Position numbers and translations under genes: made by a program. A stretch of DNA of 64,000 nucleotides. It comes from an uncultured Lachnospiraceae bacterium (lineage in GTDB: Bacteria; Bacillota; Clostridia; Lachnospirales; Lachnospiraceae). Each line of letters begins with the position of its first letter. Position 1 is the first letter of the stretch. Shown piece after piece: positions 16,379 to 25,760 of the stretch. The stretch spans positions 90,758 to 154,757 of the forward strand of contig CACWKX010000012.1 in NCBI GenBank assembly GCA_902761585.1. Direction: 5' to 3'. The notes beneath the pieces are model-generated. The model worked only from the letters and a program-made list of their open reading frames with translations. It was not told the origin of the DNA and ran no database searches.

Positions 16379-16393
16379 TTTAGTGCAGAACAG
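16311..16393 (+). repeat. 17-bp direct repeat at the GH3 3' end
   Basis: GATTTAGTGCAGAACAG occurs at 16311-16327, within the GH3 gene, and again at 16377-16393, overlapping its stop codon. The start-to-start distance is 66 bases. Sequences after the two copies remain loosely similar, suggesting a partial duplication. Confidence 0.8.
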
Positions 16394-16549
16394 GTCGTAT
16401 GGGTTGGGAAGGTGACGGGACAAAACAGAGCCATCCTTCGAGAAGAGCACTTCCATCAGCTGACAGCAGGCGTACAGGCAGCTGGTGGAATTTTTTTGTC
16501 CAATTTTGACAGTGGGTATTCCGGATGTGACAGCAGAAGGAGCAGAGAA

Positions 16550-16584
16550 CCTTCTATACTTGTCTGCAGCAGAACGATAGAAGG
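16550..16584. promoter_or_regulatory. 8-bp inverted repeat upstream of GH43
   Basis: CCTTCTAT (16550-16557) and ATAGAAGG (16577-16584) are perfect complements 19 bases apart, 25 bases before the GTG start. Could be a regulator site or an mRNA hairpin; no promoter is certain here. Confidence 0.3.
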
Positions 16585-16608
16585 AAAAGATAAAAGAGGA
16601 ACAGAAAG

Positions 16609-18060
16609 GTGAAAAATCTGGTAATGAATCCATATCTCCCTCTGGATGAACACATTCCGGACGGAGAGCCCCATGTGTTTCAGAACAGGCTGTATCTGTT
16701 TGGCAGTCATGACCGGGAGAATGGAAAAGAGTTTTGTGAGCTGGACTATGTGACGTGGTCAGCTCCTGCGGATGACTTGTCTGACTGGCGGTATGAGGGC
16801 GTTATCTACAGGAAGGACCAGGATCCATATAATCCGGATAGGCTTCCGATGTATGCCCCGGATGTCGTGCAGGGACGGGATGGGCGGTATTACCTTTACT
16901 ACTGCATCAAATTTCAGGACAGCATCCATGCTGCAGTTTCTGACAAGCCACAGGGGCCATACAGGTTCTATGGTCAGGTTCACTACAAAGACGGCAGGGT
17001 GATGAGCGAGAACCAGCCGTACGACCCGTCTGTCATCTGTACGGAGGAAGGAAACTTTCTGTACTTCGGATTTGCGCCCTGCATGATCAATATTCCACGA
17101 TACAAGTCACAGGATCTGAAGGGCGGCTCTGTCGTCAGGCTGGCGGATGACATGCTGACTGTTCTGGAGGGACCGGAGGTCGTTCTTCCATCAGAGAAGT
17201 ATGCGGCCGGGACCTCATTTGAAGCGGACCCGTACTTTGAGGGACCGTCGATCAGAAAAATCCATGGCATGTATTATCTGGTCTATTCCTCCGTTCATAC
17301 CCACAGGCTCTGTTATGCGACAAGCAGCAGGCCGATGAGCGGATTTCAGTACAGAGGCTGCATCATATCCAACACGGATGTCGGATACAGGGGGCGTAGA
17401 GAAGAGGATCAGCTGAACAGCGAGGGAAACAACCACGGGGGACTCGTGGAGGTTGACGGGCAGTGGTACATCTTCTATCACCGGCACACCTCCCTCACCC
17501 AGTATAACCGGCAGGCCTGCGCAGAGCGCATTTGCATTGAGGAAGATGGATCCATACCGCAGGTCTGCGTGACAACCAGCGGTCTGAATGCAAAGAGGCT
17601 TCCGGGCGTGGGCGTATATCCGGCAGTCTATTGCTGCAATCTGACAAATGGACATATGGGAGCATTGAATTCTCTGGGGCGTTCCAACAAGGCGGCAGAT
17701 TTTCCTTATCTGACAAGTGATGAGGACGGAAGGTATGTATCCAATATTTCATCGGGGACGATCATCGGATATAAGTATTTCGATCTTAGAAAAACGCATC
17801 AAATCCGGATCCGCTACCGGAGGAGGGGCGAGAACTATGCAGATGGGGTGATCCGGATTTTCGCGGAGATTGACGCACCGGATACGGCATGCAGAGGAGA
17901 GATCCGGGTGAAAACGGAAGTTTCAGACAGAACTGTACCGGAAGGTACGTTCAGGAAAGCGGAGGGGAACGTTCAGTTCCGGGATGATGATCAGGAACTC
18001 TATCTTCGATATGTCGGAAGCGGAGCAATAGACCTCATGGAAATAGAACTGATGGAGTAA
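16609..18060 (+). CDS. Glycoside hydrolase family 43 (arabinofuranosidase/xylosidase type)
   Basis: 483 residues starting at GTG 16609, with AGAGGA 9 bases upstream. A five-bladed beta-propeller is indicated by catalytic acids in family positions: Asp in IPDGEPHVF (about 18), Asp in YAPDVVQG (about 84) and Glu in FEGPSIRK (about 208). A beta-sandwich C-terminal domain (about 325-483) looks like an accessory module. GH43 enzymes are inverting and act on arabinoxylan, arabinan or xylo-oligosaccharides. There is no signal peptide. With GH3 upstream and a GPH symporter downstream it fits a hemicellulose-oligosaccharide pathway. Confidence 0.88.
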   Translation: MKNLVMNPYLPLDEHIPDGEPHVFQNRLYLFGSHDRENGKEFCELDYVTWSAPADDLSDWRYEGVIYRKDQDPYNPDRLPMYAPDVVQGRDGRYYLYYCIKFQDSIHAAVSDKPQGPYRFYGQVHYKDGRVMSENQPYDPSVICTEEGNFLYFGFAPCMINIPRYKSQDLKGGSVVRLADDMLTVLEGPEVVLPSEKYAAGTSFEADPYFEGPSIRKIHGMYYLVYSSVHTHRLCYATSSRPMSGFQYRGCIISNTDVGYRGRREEDQLNSEGNNHGGLVEVDGQWYIFYHRHTSLTQYNRQACAERICIEEDGSIPQVCVTTSGLNAKRLPGVGVYPAVYCCNLTNGHMGALNSLGRSNKAADFPYLTSDEDGRYVSNISSGTIIGYKYFDLRKTHQIRIRYRRRGENYADGVIRIFAEIDAPDTACRGEIRVKTEVSDRTVPEGTFRKAEGNVQFRDDDQELYLRYVGSGAIDLMEIELME

Positions 18061-18108
18061 GTGGTGCGGCAGGGCATACAGGGACAATCATACGAGGAGG
18101 AAATCACA

Positions 18109-19503
18109 ATGAACAAGTATGCAGGAAAACGGCCGGGGTTTGGCGAGAAAATCGCCTTTGCCCTGGGGGACGGCGGTTGTAACTTTGTCTGGACGACTTT
18201 GGGGTCGTTCCTGACCGTCTATTATACCGACAATGTCGGCATTGCGGCGGCAACGATTGGAACGATGATGCTGCTGGCAAGATTGCTGGATGGAATTTCA
18301 GATCTGATCATGGGTGCGATTATTGACCGTACGCATACCCGGTGGGGAAAGGCACGCCCCTGGATCTTATGGTCTGCAATCCCGATGGGTGTCGGGCTGG
18401 TGCTGATGTTCTCCGTTCCGTCATCACTTTCGTCGAATGGAAAAGTAGCGTACGCCTTTATCTCTTATGTATTGATGGCGGCCGTTGTCTATACGGCATG
18501 CAACCTGGCGTACAATACGCTGCTTGCCCTGTTCTCCCCTGAGCGGAAAGACCGCATACAGGCGAGTTCCTTCCGGTTCTTCTGCACGATGGCGACGGTC
18601 CTGTTTATCAATTACAATACCATGAACTTTGTCGGAAGGTTCGGATGGACAGGAATGGCGTCAATCTTCGGCGCAATTGCGGTTGGTATGCTTCTGATCA
18701 CATTTTTCTTCACAAAGGAGCGCAACAACCAGGATATCGCAGATGACGCTGACCAGACCTTCGTCGATACAGAGAAAAAGAAAAAAGCACGGAAACTGTC
18801 TGTCGGAAAGTCGTTTGTCTATCTGTTCAAGAATAAGTACTTCCTGCTTTTAACGTTGATCTTCGTTGTAAACTATACAGCGCTGGGCGTGAATAATGGA
18901 CTTCGGATTTATTATGCAAGAGATGTGCTCGGCAACGTAGGTCTCATGGGAACCCTGACACTTTGCTTCATACTTCCGAAGATGATCGGCAACCTGGTTT
19001 ACCCGTATATTGTGAAGGTACTTGGAAACTGGAGATCCATGGTCATTGGTTATATCGTTGAGATTGCAGGTGTCTTACTGATGGCAGTCCTTCCGACATC
19101 TGCGTCCGCAGCATTCACAGGACTGATCCTGCTTGGAATTGGCGGAATCCCACATAATGCCGGACTTTTTGCAATGGTAGCGGATGTCGTAGATTATGGT
19201 GAGTGGAAGACCGGCGTCAGGCTCGATGGCCTTACAAACTCGGCAACATCCTTCGGCATGAAGGTTGGTGCAGGACTTGGCTCCGCAATTGTTGGCTGGG
19301 GACTTGCGTGGGCAGCTTATGAAGGGAAGCGAACCGCGCAGAAGGTTGCACAGACCGCAATGACCATCGCCCGCATCAAGAGCGCGTACACGATCATTCC
19401 GGTTATCCTGTTTGCAATCGGCATTGTCGCGCTGCTCTTCTGCAACCTTGATAAAATTGCGCCGCAGATGGAAAAAGATCTTGCGGCAAAGCATGCAGAG
19501 TAA
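18109..19503 (+). CDS. GPH-family sugar:cation symporter
   Basis: 464 residues from ATG 18109 (GAGGAGG 8 bases upstream) with twelve transmembrane helices. Signature stretches are FALGDGGCNFVWTTLGSFL at the start, DGISDLIMGAIIDRTHTRWG (the first cytoplasmic loop), ARPWILW, and VDYGEWKTGVR (helix 10-11 loop) typical of the glycoside-pentoside-hexuronide family. It imports glycosides with Na+ or H+. The location after GH3 and GH43 makes it the importer for their substrate. Ends in a terminator at 19527. Confidence 0.92.
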   Translation: MNKYAGKRPGFGEKIAFALGDGGCNFVWTTLGSFLTVYYTDNVGIAAATIGTMMLLARLLDGISDLIMGAIIDRTHTRWGKARPWILWSAIPMGVGLVLMFSVPSSLSSNGKVAYAFISYVLMAAVVYTACNLAYNTLLALFSPERKDRIQASSFRFFCTMATVLFINYNTMNFVGRFGWTGMASIFGAIAVGMLLITFFFTKERNNQDIADDADQTFVDTEKKKKARKLSVGKSFVYLFKNKYFLLLTLIFVVNYTALGVNNGLRIYYARDVLGNVGLMGTLTLCFILPKMIGNLVYPYIVKVLGNWRSMVIGYIVEIAGVLLMAVLPTSASAAFTGLILLGIGGIPHNAGLFAMVADVVDYGEWKTGVRLDGLTNSATSFGMKVGAGLGSAIVGWGLAWAAYEGKRTAQKVAQTAMTIARIKSAYTIIPVILFAIGIVALLFCNLDKIAPQMEKDLAAKHAE

Positions 19504-19526
19504 AGAATAAAAAGAGGGATCCTTCT

Positions 19527-19571
19527 GCTCCCGACTGTCGGTTTTATCCGGCGGCCGGGAGCTTGCTTTCT
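19527..19571 (+). terminator. Terminator of the GH3/GH43/GPH operon
   Basis: GCTCCCG (19527-19533) pairs with CGGGAGC (19556-19562), followed by TTGCTTTCTT. A moderately T-rich tail right after the symporter gene. Confidence 0.65.
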
Positions 19572-19620
19572 TCAGGAAAATGTGGTGCAATGGCGGAAAG
19601 AGATCAAAAGGAGGACCGCT

Positions 19621-20097
19621 ATGATACAAATCAGAAGAGCAGTCGATAAGGATATTCCGAGACTGCATGAGCTCCTGGGGCAGGTGCTCCAGATTCACGC
19701 AGAGATTCGGCCAGATATTTTTATTTCCGGGACGACAAAGTACACGGACGAGGAGCTCCGGGAGATGATCCGGAATGATGCAAAGCCGATCTATGTCGCG
19801 GCGGATGAACAGGACGTGTGCGAGGGGTATGCATTCTGCCAGCTGCGGGAGCAGCCGTTTTCCAACAACATGGTCCCGTTTCGGTCTCTGTTCATCGATG
19901 ACTTGTGCGTCGATGAGAGGATGAGGGGGCAGCATGTCGGAGAGAGCCTGTTCGCTTTTGTAAAGGAGGAGGCAAAGAGGCTGGGCTGTTACGAGGTGAC
20001 GCTCAATGTCTGGGAAGGGAATACATCTGCGGAGAAGTTCTATGAGAAAATGGGGATGAAGACCAAGGAGCGGCAGATGGAGTATATCCTGGCCTGA
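19621..20097 (+). CDS. GNAT-family N-acetyltransferase
   Basis: 158 residues from ATG 19621, GGAGG 6 bases upstream. The GNAT core is visible: FIDDLCVDERMRGQHVGESL (acetyl-CoA binding loop, about 83-102; RGQHVG fits R/QxxGxG/A) and LNVWEGNTSAEKFYEKMGMK (motif B, about 129-148). Transfers an acyl group from CoA to an amine; substrate unknown (possibly aminoglycoside-like, peptide or small amine). Stands alone between two terminated units. Confidence 0.88.
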   Translation: MIQIRRAVDKDIPRLHELLGQVLQIHAEIRPDIFISGTTKYTDEELREMIRNDAKPIYVAADEQDVCEGYAFCQLREQPFSNNMVPFRSLFIDDLCVDERMRGQHVGESLFAFVKEEAKRLGCYEVTLNVWEGNTSAEKFYEKMGMKTKERQMEYILA

Positions 20098-20230
20098 CAT
20101 AAGACAGGGACATCCGCGGCCCCTGAAATCAATCCTGAGGAAGGTATGTGATATCTTTGGCTTCTTGTTGTAAAATGAGAGGGATCAAACGGATATTTCG
20201 GTTAATATAGGCAGGAACAGGAGGGGAACC

Positions 20231-20997
20231 ATGGCGGATAAGTTCAGACTGAATAACGGGATGACGATCCCGGAAATCGGATTCGGCACCTACAAGGCTG
20301 CGGCGGATGGTACAGAGCGGGTGATCAGCGAGGCAATCTGGGCGGGTTATCGGTATTTCGATACAGCATCGTTCTATGGAACGGAGGAGGCCCTCGGGAA
20401 GGCGTGGACACAGAGCGGGCTGGAGCGCGGCGCGTTTCAGATTGCATCGAAGGCCTGGAAGAGTGAGCTGGGGTACAAGGAGGTGCGCACGGCGTTTGAA
20501 AAGTCGCTTGAAAGACTCCGGACAGATTATCTTGACCTGTACCTGATTCACTGGCCGTCAGCAACTTTCTTCCTCAGCATCTGCTCAATCTGATGGAGCA
20601 CGCGGAGGTGGTGCCGGCTGTGGATCAGCTGGAGTTTCATCCCGGTCATACGCAGGAGGTGACGCTTCGGTTCTGCCAGGAGAAGGGGATCCAGGTGCAG
20701 GCGTGGAGTCCGCTTGGCAGAAGCCGGGTGCTGACAGATCCGCTGATTGTGTCGCTTGCAGAGAAGTATGGCGTCTCACCGGCACAGCTTTGTCTGAAGT
20801 ACGATCTTCAGCGCGGCGTAATGGTAATTCCGAAAGCGTCCTCCCCGGAGCGGATGCGGCAGAACCTGAACCTGGGCGATTTCACGATCTCGCAGATCGA
20901 TATGTATCGTATCGATACAATGCCGGACTATGGATGGTCGGGGGAACATCCGGAGCGGGAACGCGTTGATATCCATCTCGAGAGACACGAAGGGTGA
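20231..20997 (+). pseudogene. Aldo/keto reductase disrupted by an internal deletion
   Basis: The first frame (20231-20557) encodes MTIPEIGFGTYKAA, catalytic Tyr in YGTEEALGKAW and LDLYLIHWP. The other frame (20560-20997) resumes at SNFLPQHLLNL and runs through QLEFHPGHTQEV to the end. In intact AKRs about 26 residues (the WKALEEL...GKVRAIGV stretch) lie between these points. They are missing and the frame shifts by one, so the first frame stops at 20593 after unrelated residues. Good ribosome-binding site (GGAGGGG). Probably an inactivated NADPH-dependent reductase. Confidence 0.88.
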
Positions 20998-21089
20998 GCG
21001 GACACACGTACCGCATGCAAGTTGTGTGGGCACGTCAGAAGATGCGCAGGCAGGTTGTGAGAGGCAAGTCAGAACAGGAGAGCAGACAG

Positions 21090-22214
21090 ATGGGAGAAAA
21101 AGCAAAGGTTTATTTCACGGATTTCAGGACGAAGGTTGATGTCCCGCTGACGGCAAAGCTGCAGAAGCTGATCCGGAAGGCCGGAATCAGATCGATTGAT
21201 ATGGATGGGAAGTTTGTCGCCATTAAGATGCACTTCGGGGAGCTCGGGAACCTGGCGTTTCTGAGACCGAACTATGCGAAGGCGGTCGCGGATGTCGTGA
21301 AGGAGAATGGCGGACTGCCATTTCTGACGGACTGCAATACGCTGTATCCGGGAAGCCGGAAGAACGCACTGGAACATCTGACCTGTGCGGAGCTGAATGG
21401 GTTCAACTCCATCACAACCGGCTGCCATGTGATCATCGCTGACGGGCTGCGCGGGACAGACGAGGTGGAGGTGCCGATCCGGAACGGCGAGTATCTGAAG
21501 ACGGCGCTGATCGGAGAGGCCGTCATGGATGCGGATGTGTTCATTTCTCTGACGCATTTCAAAGGGCATGAAGCAGCCGGATTCGGCGGAACCATCAAGA
21601 ACATCGGGATGGGCTGCGGGAGCCGTGCGGGAAAGATGCAGCAGCACAACGATGGCAAGCCGCATGTGATCGAGGAAAAGTGCAGGAAGTGTCATCGCTG
21701 CGCCAGAGAGTGCGGTTCGGACGCGATCGACTACGAGCGTGGTGTTGCGCATATCAACCAGGACATCTGTAAGGGCTGCGGGCGCTGTATCGGTGCCTGC
21801 GCTTTTGATGCGATTGAGAATGACAATGCGAATGCGAATGAGGTTCTTGGCTGTAAGATGGCGGAGTATACGCAGGCCGTCTGCGACGGGCGGCCGTGCT
21901 TCCACATCAGCCTGATTCAGGACGTCTCGCCGAACTGTGACTGCCATGGCGAAAATGACGCTCCGATTCTTCCCGATGTCGGAATGCTGGCTTCATTTGA
22001 CCCGGTTGCGCTCGACCAGGCCTGTGTGGATCTGTGCGAGCAGCAGACGCCGATCCGGAATTCCCAGCTCGGCGACAACCTGGCCAGGCCGGACTGGCAC
22101 CACTACCACGAGCACTTCAAGGACAGCAATCCGAACGTGGCGTGGAAGGAGACGCTGGAACACGCCGAGAAGATCGGTCTGGGCACCAGGGAATACGAAC
22201 TGATAACTATGTAA
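21090..22214 (+). CDS. DUF362 protein with two 4Fe-4S ferredoxin motifs
   Basis: 374 residues from ATG 21090 (AGGAG 9 bases upstream). The N-terminal two-thirds is DUF362 (VAIKMHFGELGNLAFLRP; FISLTHFKGHEAAGFGGTIK; NIGMGCGSRAGK). Two CxxCxxCxxxC clusters follow (CRKCHRCAREC and CKGCGRCIGAC, about residues 194-240). The C-terminus returns to DUF362 (LASFDPVALDQACVD). Proteins of this kind are common in anaerobes and are thought to handle electron transfer; no substrate is proven. Cytoplasmic, monocistronic. Confidence 0.88.
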   Translation: MGEKAKVYFTDFRTKVDVPLTAKLQKLIRKAGIRSIDMDGKFVAIKMHFGELGNLAFLRPNYAKAVADVVKENGGLPFLTDCNTLYPGSRKNALEHLTCAELNGFNSITTGCHVIIADGLRGTDEVEVPIRNGEYLKTALIGEAVMDADVFISLTHFKGHEAAGFGGTIKNIGMGCGSRAGKMQQHNDGKPHVIEEKCRKCHRCARECGSDAIDYERGVAHINQDICKGCGRCIGACAFDAIENDNANANEVLGCKMAEYTQAVCDGRPCFHISLIQDVSPNCDCHGENDAPILPDVGMLASFDPVALDQACVDLCEQQTPIRNSQLGDNLARPDWHHYHEHFKDSNPNVAWKETLEHAEKIGLGTREYELITM

Positions 22215-22303
22215 CGCTTCACGGATCACCGGTTATCATTGACCTGCGTCAAGATGAGCATCATTGATGGCACTCTGAGGTGTCACGTGGACGGATCCGT
22301 GCT

Positions 22304-22340
22304 GAAAATTCCAGGGAAGTGACTGCCGCGGGGAATTTTC
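22304..22340. other. 9-bp inverted repeat in the DUF362-transporter gap
   Basis: GAAAATTCC (22304-22312) and GGAATTTTC (22332-22340) could form a hairpin with a 19-base loop. No T-run follows; position suits a weak terminator for the DUF362 gene. Confidence 0.35.
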
Positions 22341-22379
22341 GGGAATCAGCTGAGAGAATGAGCAGGGAAGATCGGTCTC

Positions 22380-22408
22380 TTGTAATTTTGTTTGAAATAT
22401 CTTACAAT
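22380..22408 (+). promoter_or_regulatory. Promoter of the AspT/YidE-type transporter (TTGTAA-17-TACAAT)
   Basis: TTGTAA at 22380-22385 and TACAAT at 22403-22408 have a 17-base spacer. The start codon is 47 bases further on. Confidence 0.5.
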
Positions 22409-22454
22409 TCTCTCTAATGGGCTTTACAGATTGAACAGAAACAGGAGGGAGAAG

Positions 22455-23693
22455 ATGAGTCTTTTTGGCGGTGTGATCAACATTACGGGGATTACGTTCT
22501 TCGTGATGAGTATCTTTGCAATTATTGTCGGCGGCTATCTGATCGGCAAGATTTCGATTAAGGGTGTCTCGCTGGGGACGGCAGGTGTCTTCATTGCTTC
22601 AATTATATATGGAATCCTGCATTCGAAGCAGCTGGCTGACACAATGAATTTCAGCGGGATTGATTTCAGCCCCGATGCGCTGAAGATCATCGAGAACTGT
22701 GGACTGGTTCTGTTTGTCTGCTCCGTCGGCCTGATCGCGGGGCCGAGCTTTTTCTCCAACCTGAAGAAGAATTTCAAGTCCTATATCCTGCTCGGAGTTG
22801 TGATTATTCTAAGCGGCGGCCTGACAACAGTTGTCTGCTACTTCATCGGAAGAAACGGGGAGGCTGACACGAAGCAGTTTGTCGCGCTTCTGACCGGTTT
22901 GCTCTCCGGGGCTCTCACATCCACGCCGGCGTTCTCGGCGGCGAAGGCGACCGTCGCGCCGGAGTATGAAAGTGCCGTGACAGTTGGATACGGGATCTCC
23001 TATATCTTCGGTGTCATCGGCGTCGTTCTGTTTGTTCAGCTCGTCCCGAAGATTCTTCATGCGAACATCGATGAGGAGGTTCGGAAGATTACGGATGTGT
23101 CGGCCGGGCAGAGACGGAAGGATGACCGGCACTATGTTGAGATTGACCCGTTTGGAATTGGTGCCTTCGCGTTCGTCATCCTGACAGGGATTTTTCTCGG
23201 AGCGATTCACATCCCGCTCACATCGAAGGGACTTGCCGGAACTTCATTTTCTCTGACCACAACGGGCGGCGTGCTGATCGCCGGACTGATCTGGGGACAT
23301 TTCGGACACCTTGGTCCGATCTCACTTCATGTGAAGAGCGAGGTACTCAAGACCTTCCAGGAATTCGGTCTGATCCTGTTCCTGATCGGGGCTGGTGTGT
23401 CTGGCGGCTCCAAGTTCATCGAGTACTTCAAGCCGATCTATTTTGTGTATGGCCTGTTCATGACAATGATCCCGATGATCATCGGATTCATTGTCGCGAT
23501 GAAGGTCGTGAAGTTGCATCTGATGAATGCGCTCGGCTGCATTACGGGCGGCATGACATCCACACCGGCGCTCGGCACCCTGATCAAGGTTGCGAAGACA
23601 GAGGCTGTCGCTTCTGCATATGCGGCAACTTACCCGATCGCCCTGATCACGGTTGTGCTGGTCTGTCAGTTCCTGATTCTGCTGCTGCACTGA
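22455..23693 (+). CDS. AspT/YidE/YbjL-type transporter
   Basis: 412 residues with about ten to eleven transmembrane helices in two repeated halves, each holding the family's hallmark: GLLSGALTSTPAFSAA (about 169-184) and CITGGMTSTPALGTL (about 366-380). Family members exchange amino acids or dicarboxylates (AspT is the aspartate:alanine antiporter); the substrate here is not known. The usual cytoplasmic TrkA-C domains of YidE are absent. Start chosen at 22455, where AGGAGG lies 6 bases upstream; an upstream in-frame ATG has no such site. Monocistronic, ended by a strong terminator. Confidence 0.82.
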   Translation: MSLFGGVINITGITFFVMSIFAIIVGGYLIGKISIKGVSLGTAGVFIASIIYGILHSKQLADTMNFSGIDFSPDALKIIENCGLVLFVCSVGLIAGPSFFSNLKKNFKSYILLGVVIILSGGLTTVVCYFIGRNGEADTKQFVALLTGLLSGALTSTPAFSAAKATVAPEYESAVTVGYGISYIFGVIGVVLFVQLVPKILHANIDEEVRKITDVSAGQRRKDDRHYVEIDPFGIGAFAFVILTGIFLGAIHIPLTSKGLAGTSFSLTTTGGVLIAGLIWGHFGHLGPISLHVKSEVLKTFQEFGLILFLIGAGVSGGSKFIEYFKPIYFVYGLFMTMIPMIIGFIVAMKVVKLHLMNALGCITGGMTSTPALGTLIKVAKTEAVASAYAATYPIALITVVLVCQFLILLLH

Positions 23694-23728
23694 TTCAGTC
23701 AATGCCAAAATTGCAATAAGAGAGACAG

Positions 23729-23760
23729 AGATCTGCGGAGAAATCCGCAGATCTTTTTCA
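23729..23760 (+). terminator. Strong intrinsic terminator after the AspT/YidE-type gene
   Basis: AGATCTGCGGA pairs perfectly with TCCGCAGATCT around a GAAA tetraloop (23740-23743), followed by TTTTTCATTT. Confidence 0.92.
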
Positions 23761-23825
23761 TTTGATAAGATTGAGAATATGAAGAATATACAAAGATATA
23801 TACAGTTAATTGTGCTAATTAATAG

Positions 23826-23854
23826 ATGAAAATCAGTTAATAATACAGTATAAT
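23826..23854 (+). promoter_or_regulatory. Promoter of the 5'-nucleotidase gene (ATGAAA-17-TATAAT)
   Basis: TATAAT at 23849-23854 with ATGAAA 17 bases upstream in an AT-rich stretch. The start codon is at 23918. Confidence 0.5.
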
Positions 23855-23917
23855 TATATTAATCAGATATAAACGAGCCTGTGGGCAGGCAGACAAAACA
23901 ATGAAAGGAGCGGAGAT

Positions 23918-25648
23918 ATGAAAAGGGCAGGAAAGCTGAGTGTGTATCTGCTGTCACTTATTCTTGTGGTATTTCTGACAGCGGTTCCGGTGGCAGCTGC
24001 GGAAGGAGAATCGGAGAGCGGACTGTCGAAGGATCTGGTAATTCTGTTTACGAGCGATGTCCATTGCGGTGTGGATCAGAATTTTGGCCTCGATGGGCTG
24101 TATCAGGTCCGGAAGTATTATGAAGACCAGGGGTGTTACACCTTGCTTGTGGATGACGGAGATTTCATCCAGGGCGAACCGATTGGGACGATGACGAAGG
24201 GCGAGGCGCCGCTGGAACTGATGAACGCGGCAGGATATGACATTGCCATCCCGGGCAATCATGAATTTGACTATGGGATGGATCAGTTCCTGGCGCTGAC
24301 AAAGAAAGCAAAGTTCCCGTACATCAGCTGCAATTTCAATAAGGATGGAAAACTGGTCTTTAATCCTTATGTCATCAAGGAATTTGACGGAATCAAGTTT
24401 GCGTTTGTCGGTATCACAACGCCGCAGACCATCACCTCGTCTACGCCGGCTTATTTCCAGGATGACGCTGGAAACTTTGTGTATGATTTCTGCCAGGACG
24501 AGACGGGAGAAAAGCTCTACGCGAAGGTTCAGGAGGCGGTCGATCAGGTGAGAAAAGAAGGTGCGCAGTATGTTGTCGCCATGGCGCATCTCGGCAACGA
24601 GGATACGGCTTCGCCATGGCGGTATGATCAGGTGATTTCCAATACAACCGGGATTGACGTGCTCCTTGACGGACACAGCCATGATACCGATCAGGTGACG
24701 ATGAAGAACAAAGACGGAAAGGATGTGATCCGGACCGCCTGCGGGACAAAGCTTGCCTGCATCGGCACCGTGAGGTTCGGGATGGATGGAACCATCAGCA
24801 ACCAGCTCCTGACCTGGGGCCTGGAGGGATCTGCGAAGGATACATTTGGCTACAGCAACTCCGTCACGGAAGAGGTGAAGAAGGCACAGGAGAAGCTGGA
24901 CGAAAGCCTGAAAACAGTCGTGGGACATACGGATGTGAACCTGACGATTGTGGACCCGACTGCAGTTGATGACGCGGGCGAGCCGATCCGGATTGTCCGC
25001 AATGCAGAGACAAACCTGGGCGACCTGGTGGCGGATGCATACCGGGCAGCGGGAAAGGCGGACATTGGATTTGCAAATGGAGGCGGAGTCCGGGCCAATA
25101 TCGCGGCGGGCGACATTACACAGGGCGATATCCTCACGGTTCAGCCATTTGGCAACATGGTTTGTGTGGCGGAGATGACCGGGCAGCAGGTCCTGGATGC
25201 GCTGGAGTGGGGAGCCCGCACGGTTCCGAGTGAGAACGGTGGTTTCCTGCAGGTTTCGGGACTGACATACGAGATCCATACAGACGTCCCGGATCACTGC
25301 ACACAGGATGAAAATGGCCTGTGGACAGGGCATGAGGGAGAGTATCGGGTGAAAAACGTCACAGTTGGCGGAAAAGCGCTCGAATTGGAGAAGACATACA
25401 CGGTGGCAACACACAACTATATGCTGAAGCAGCAGGGTGATGGATATAACATGTTCGGTGATGCAAAGATCCTGCAGGACGAGTTCATGCTGGACAATCA
25501 GGCCCTGATCAACTTCATTGCGGACGACCTTGGCGGGACAGTCGGGGATGCGTATGAGAATCCTTATGGAGACGGCAGAATTGTGGCGGTAGAGGACGGT
25601 TCGCAGACGGAAGGCAATGCAGAAATGGTAACAGAAGCGGCATCCTGA
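23918..25648 (+). CDS. Secreted 5'-nucleotidase / UDP-sugar hydrolase-type phosphoesterase
   Basis: 576 residues with a Sec signal peptide (LSVYLLSLILVVFLTAVPVAAAEG, cleavage near 28; quoted in parts: hydrophobic core 8-24). The metallophosphatase domain shows FTSDVHCG, DDGDFIQGE, GNHEFDYG, AHLGNE and DGHSHD, the two-metal ligands. The C-terminal 5'-nucleotidase domain shows ETNLGDLVADAYR, GGGVRANI and QPFGNMV. Releases phosphate and nucleosides outside the cell. It lacks an LPXTG or lipobox anchor, so it is probably soluble or loosely bound. Length is normal. Followed by a terminator. Confidence 0.92.
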   Translation: MKRAGKLSVYLLSLILVVFLTAVPVAAAEGESESGLSKDLVILFTSDVHCGVDQNFGLDGLYQVRKYYEDQGCYTLLVDDGDFIQGEPIGTMTKGEAPLELMNAAGYDIAIPGNHEFDYGMDQFLALTKKAKFPYISCNFNKDGKLVFNPYVIKEFDGIKFAFVGITTPQTITSSTPAYFQDDAGNFVYDFCQDETGEKLYAKVQEAVDQVRKEGAQYVVAMAHLGNEDTASPWRYDQVISNTTGIDVLLDGHSHDTDQVTMKNKDGKDVIRTACGTKLACIGTVRFGMDGTISNQLLTWGLEGSAKDTFGYSNSVTEEVKKAQEKLDESLKTVVGHTDVNLTIVDPTAVDDAGEPIRIVRNAETNLGDLVADAYRAAGKADIGFANGGGVRANIAAGDITQGDILTVQPFGNMVCVAEMTGQQVLDALEWGARTVPSENGGFLQVSGLTYEIHTDVPDHCTQDENGLWTGHEGEYRVKNVTVGGKALELEKTYTVATHNYMLKQQGDGYNMFGDAKILQDEFMLDNQALINFIADDLGGTVGDAYENPYGDGRIVAVEDGSQTEGNAEMVTEAAS

Positions 25649-25725
25649 CAGATTGAAGGCAGCCTGGATGGCAGACGCCGCCTGATCCGGAAGTGACAAT
25701 GTCTGCAGGCGGCGGAAGCTGCGGG

Positions 25726-25755
25726 AGGGGCTTGTATTTCAGCCCCTTCTTTTTT
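25726..25755 (+). terminator. Intrinsic terminator of the 5'-nucleotidase gene
   Basis: AGGGGCT (25726-25732) pairs with AGCCCCT (25741-25747), followed by TCTTTTTT. Confidence 0.88.
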
Positions 25756-25760
25756 GTGCA

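Noticed and set aside
22392..22454. Earlier in-frame start for the AspT/YidE-type transporter
   Set aside because: It overlaps the predicted -10 and lacks a ribosome-binding site; 22455 has AGGAGG at good spacing.
23954..25699. 581-codon open frame antisense to the 5'-nucleotidase gene
   Set aside because: The plus-strand protein has complete catalytic motifs and a signal peptide; the antisense frame resembles no protein and is a by-product of codon bias.
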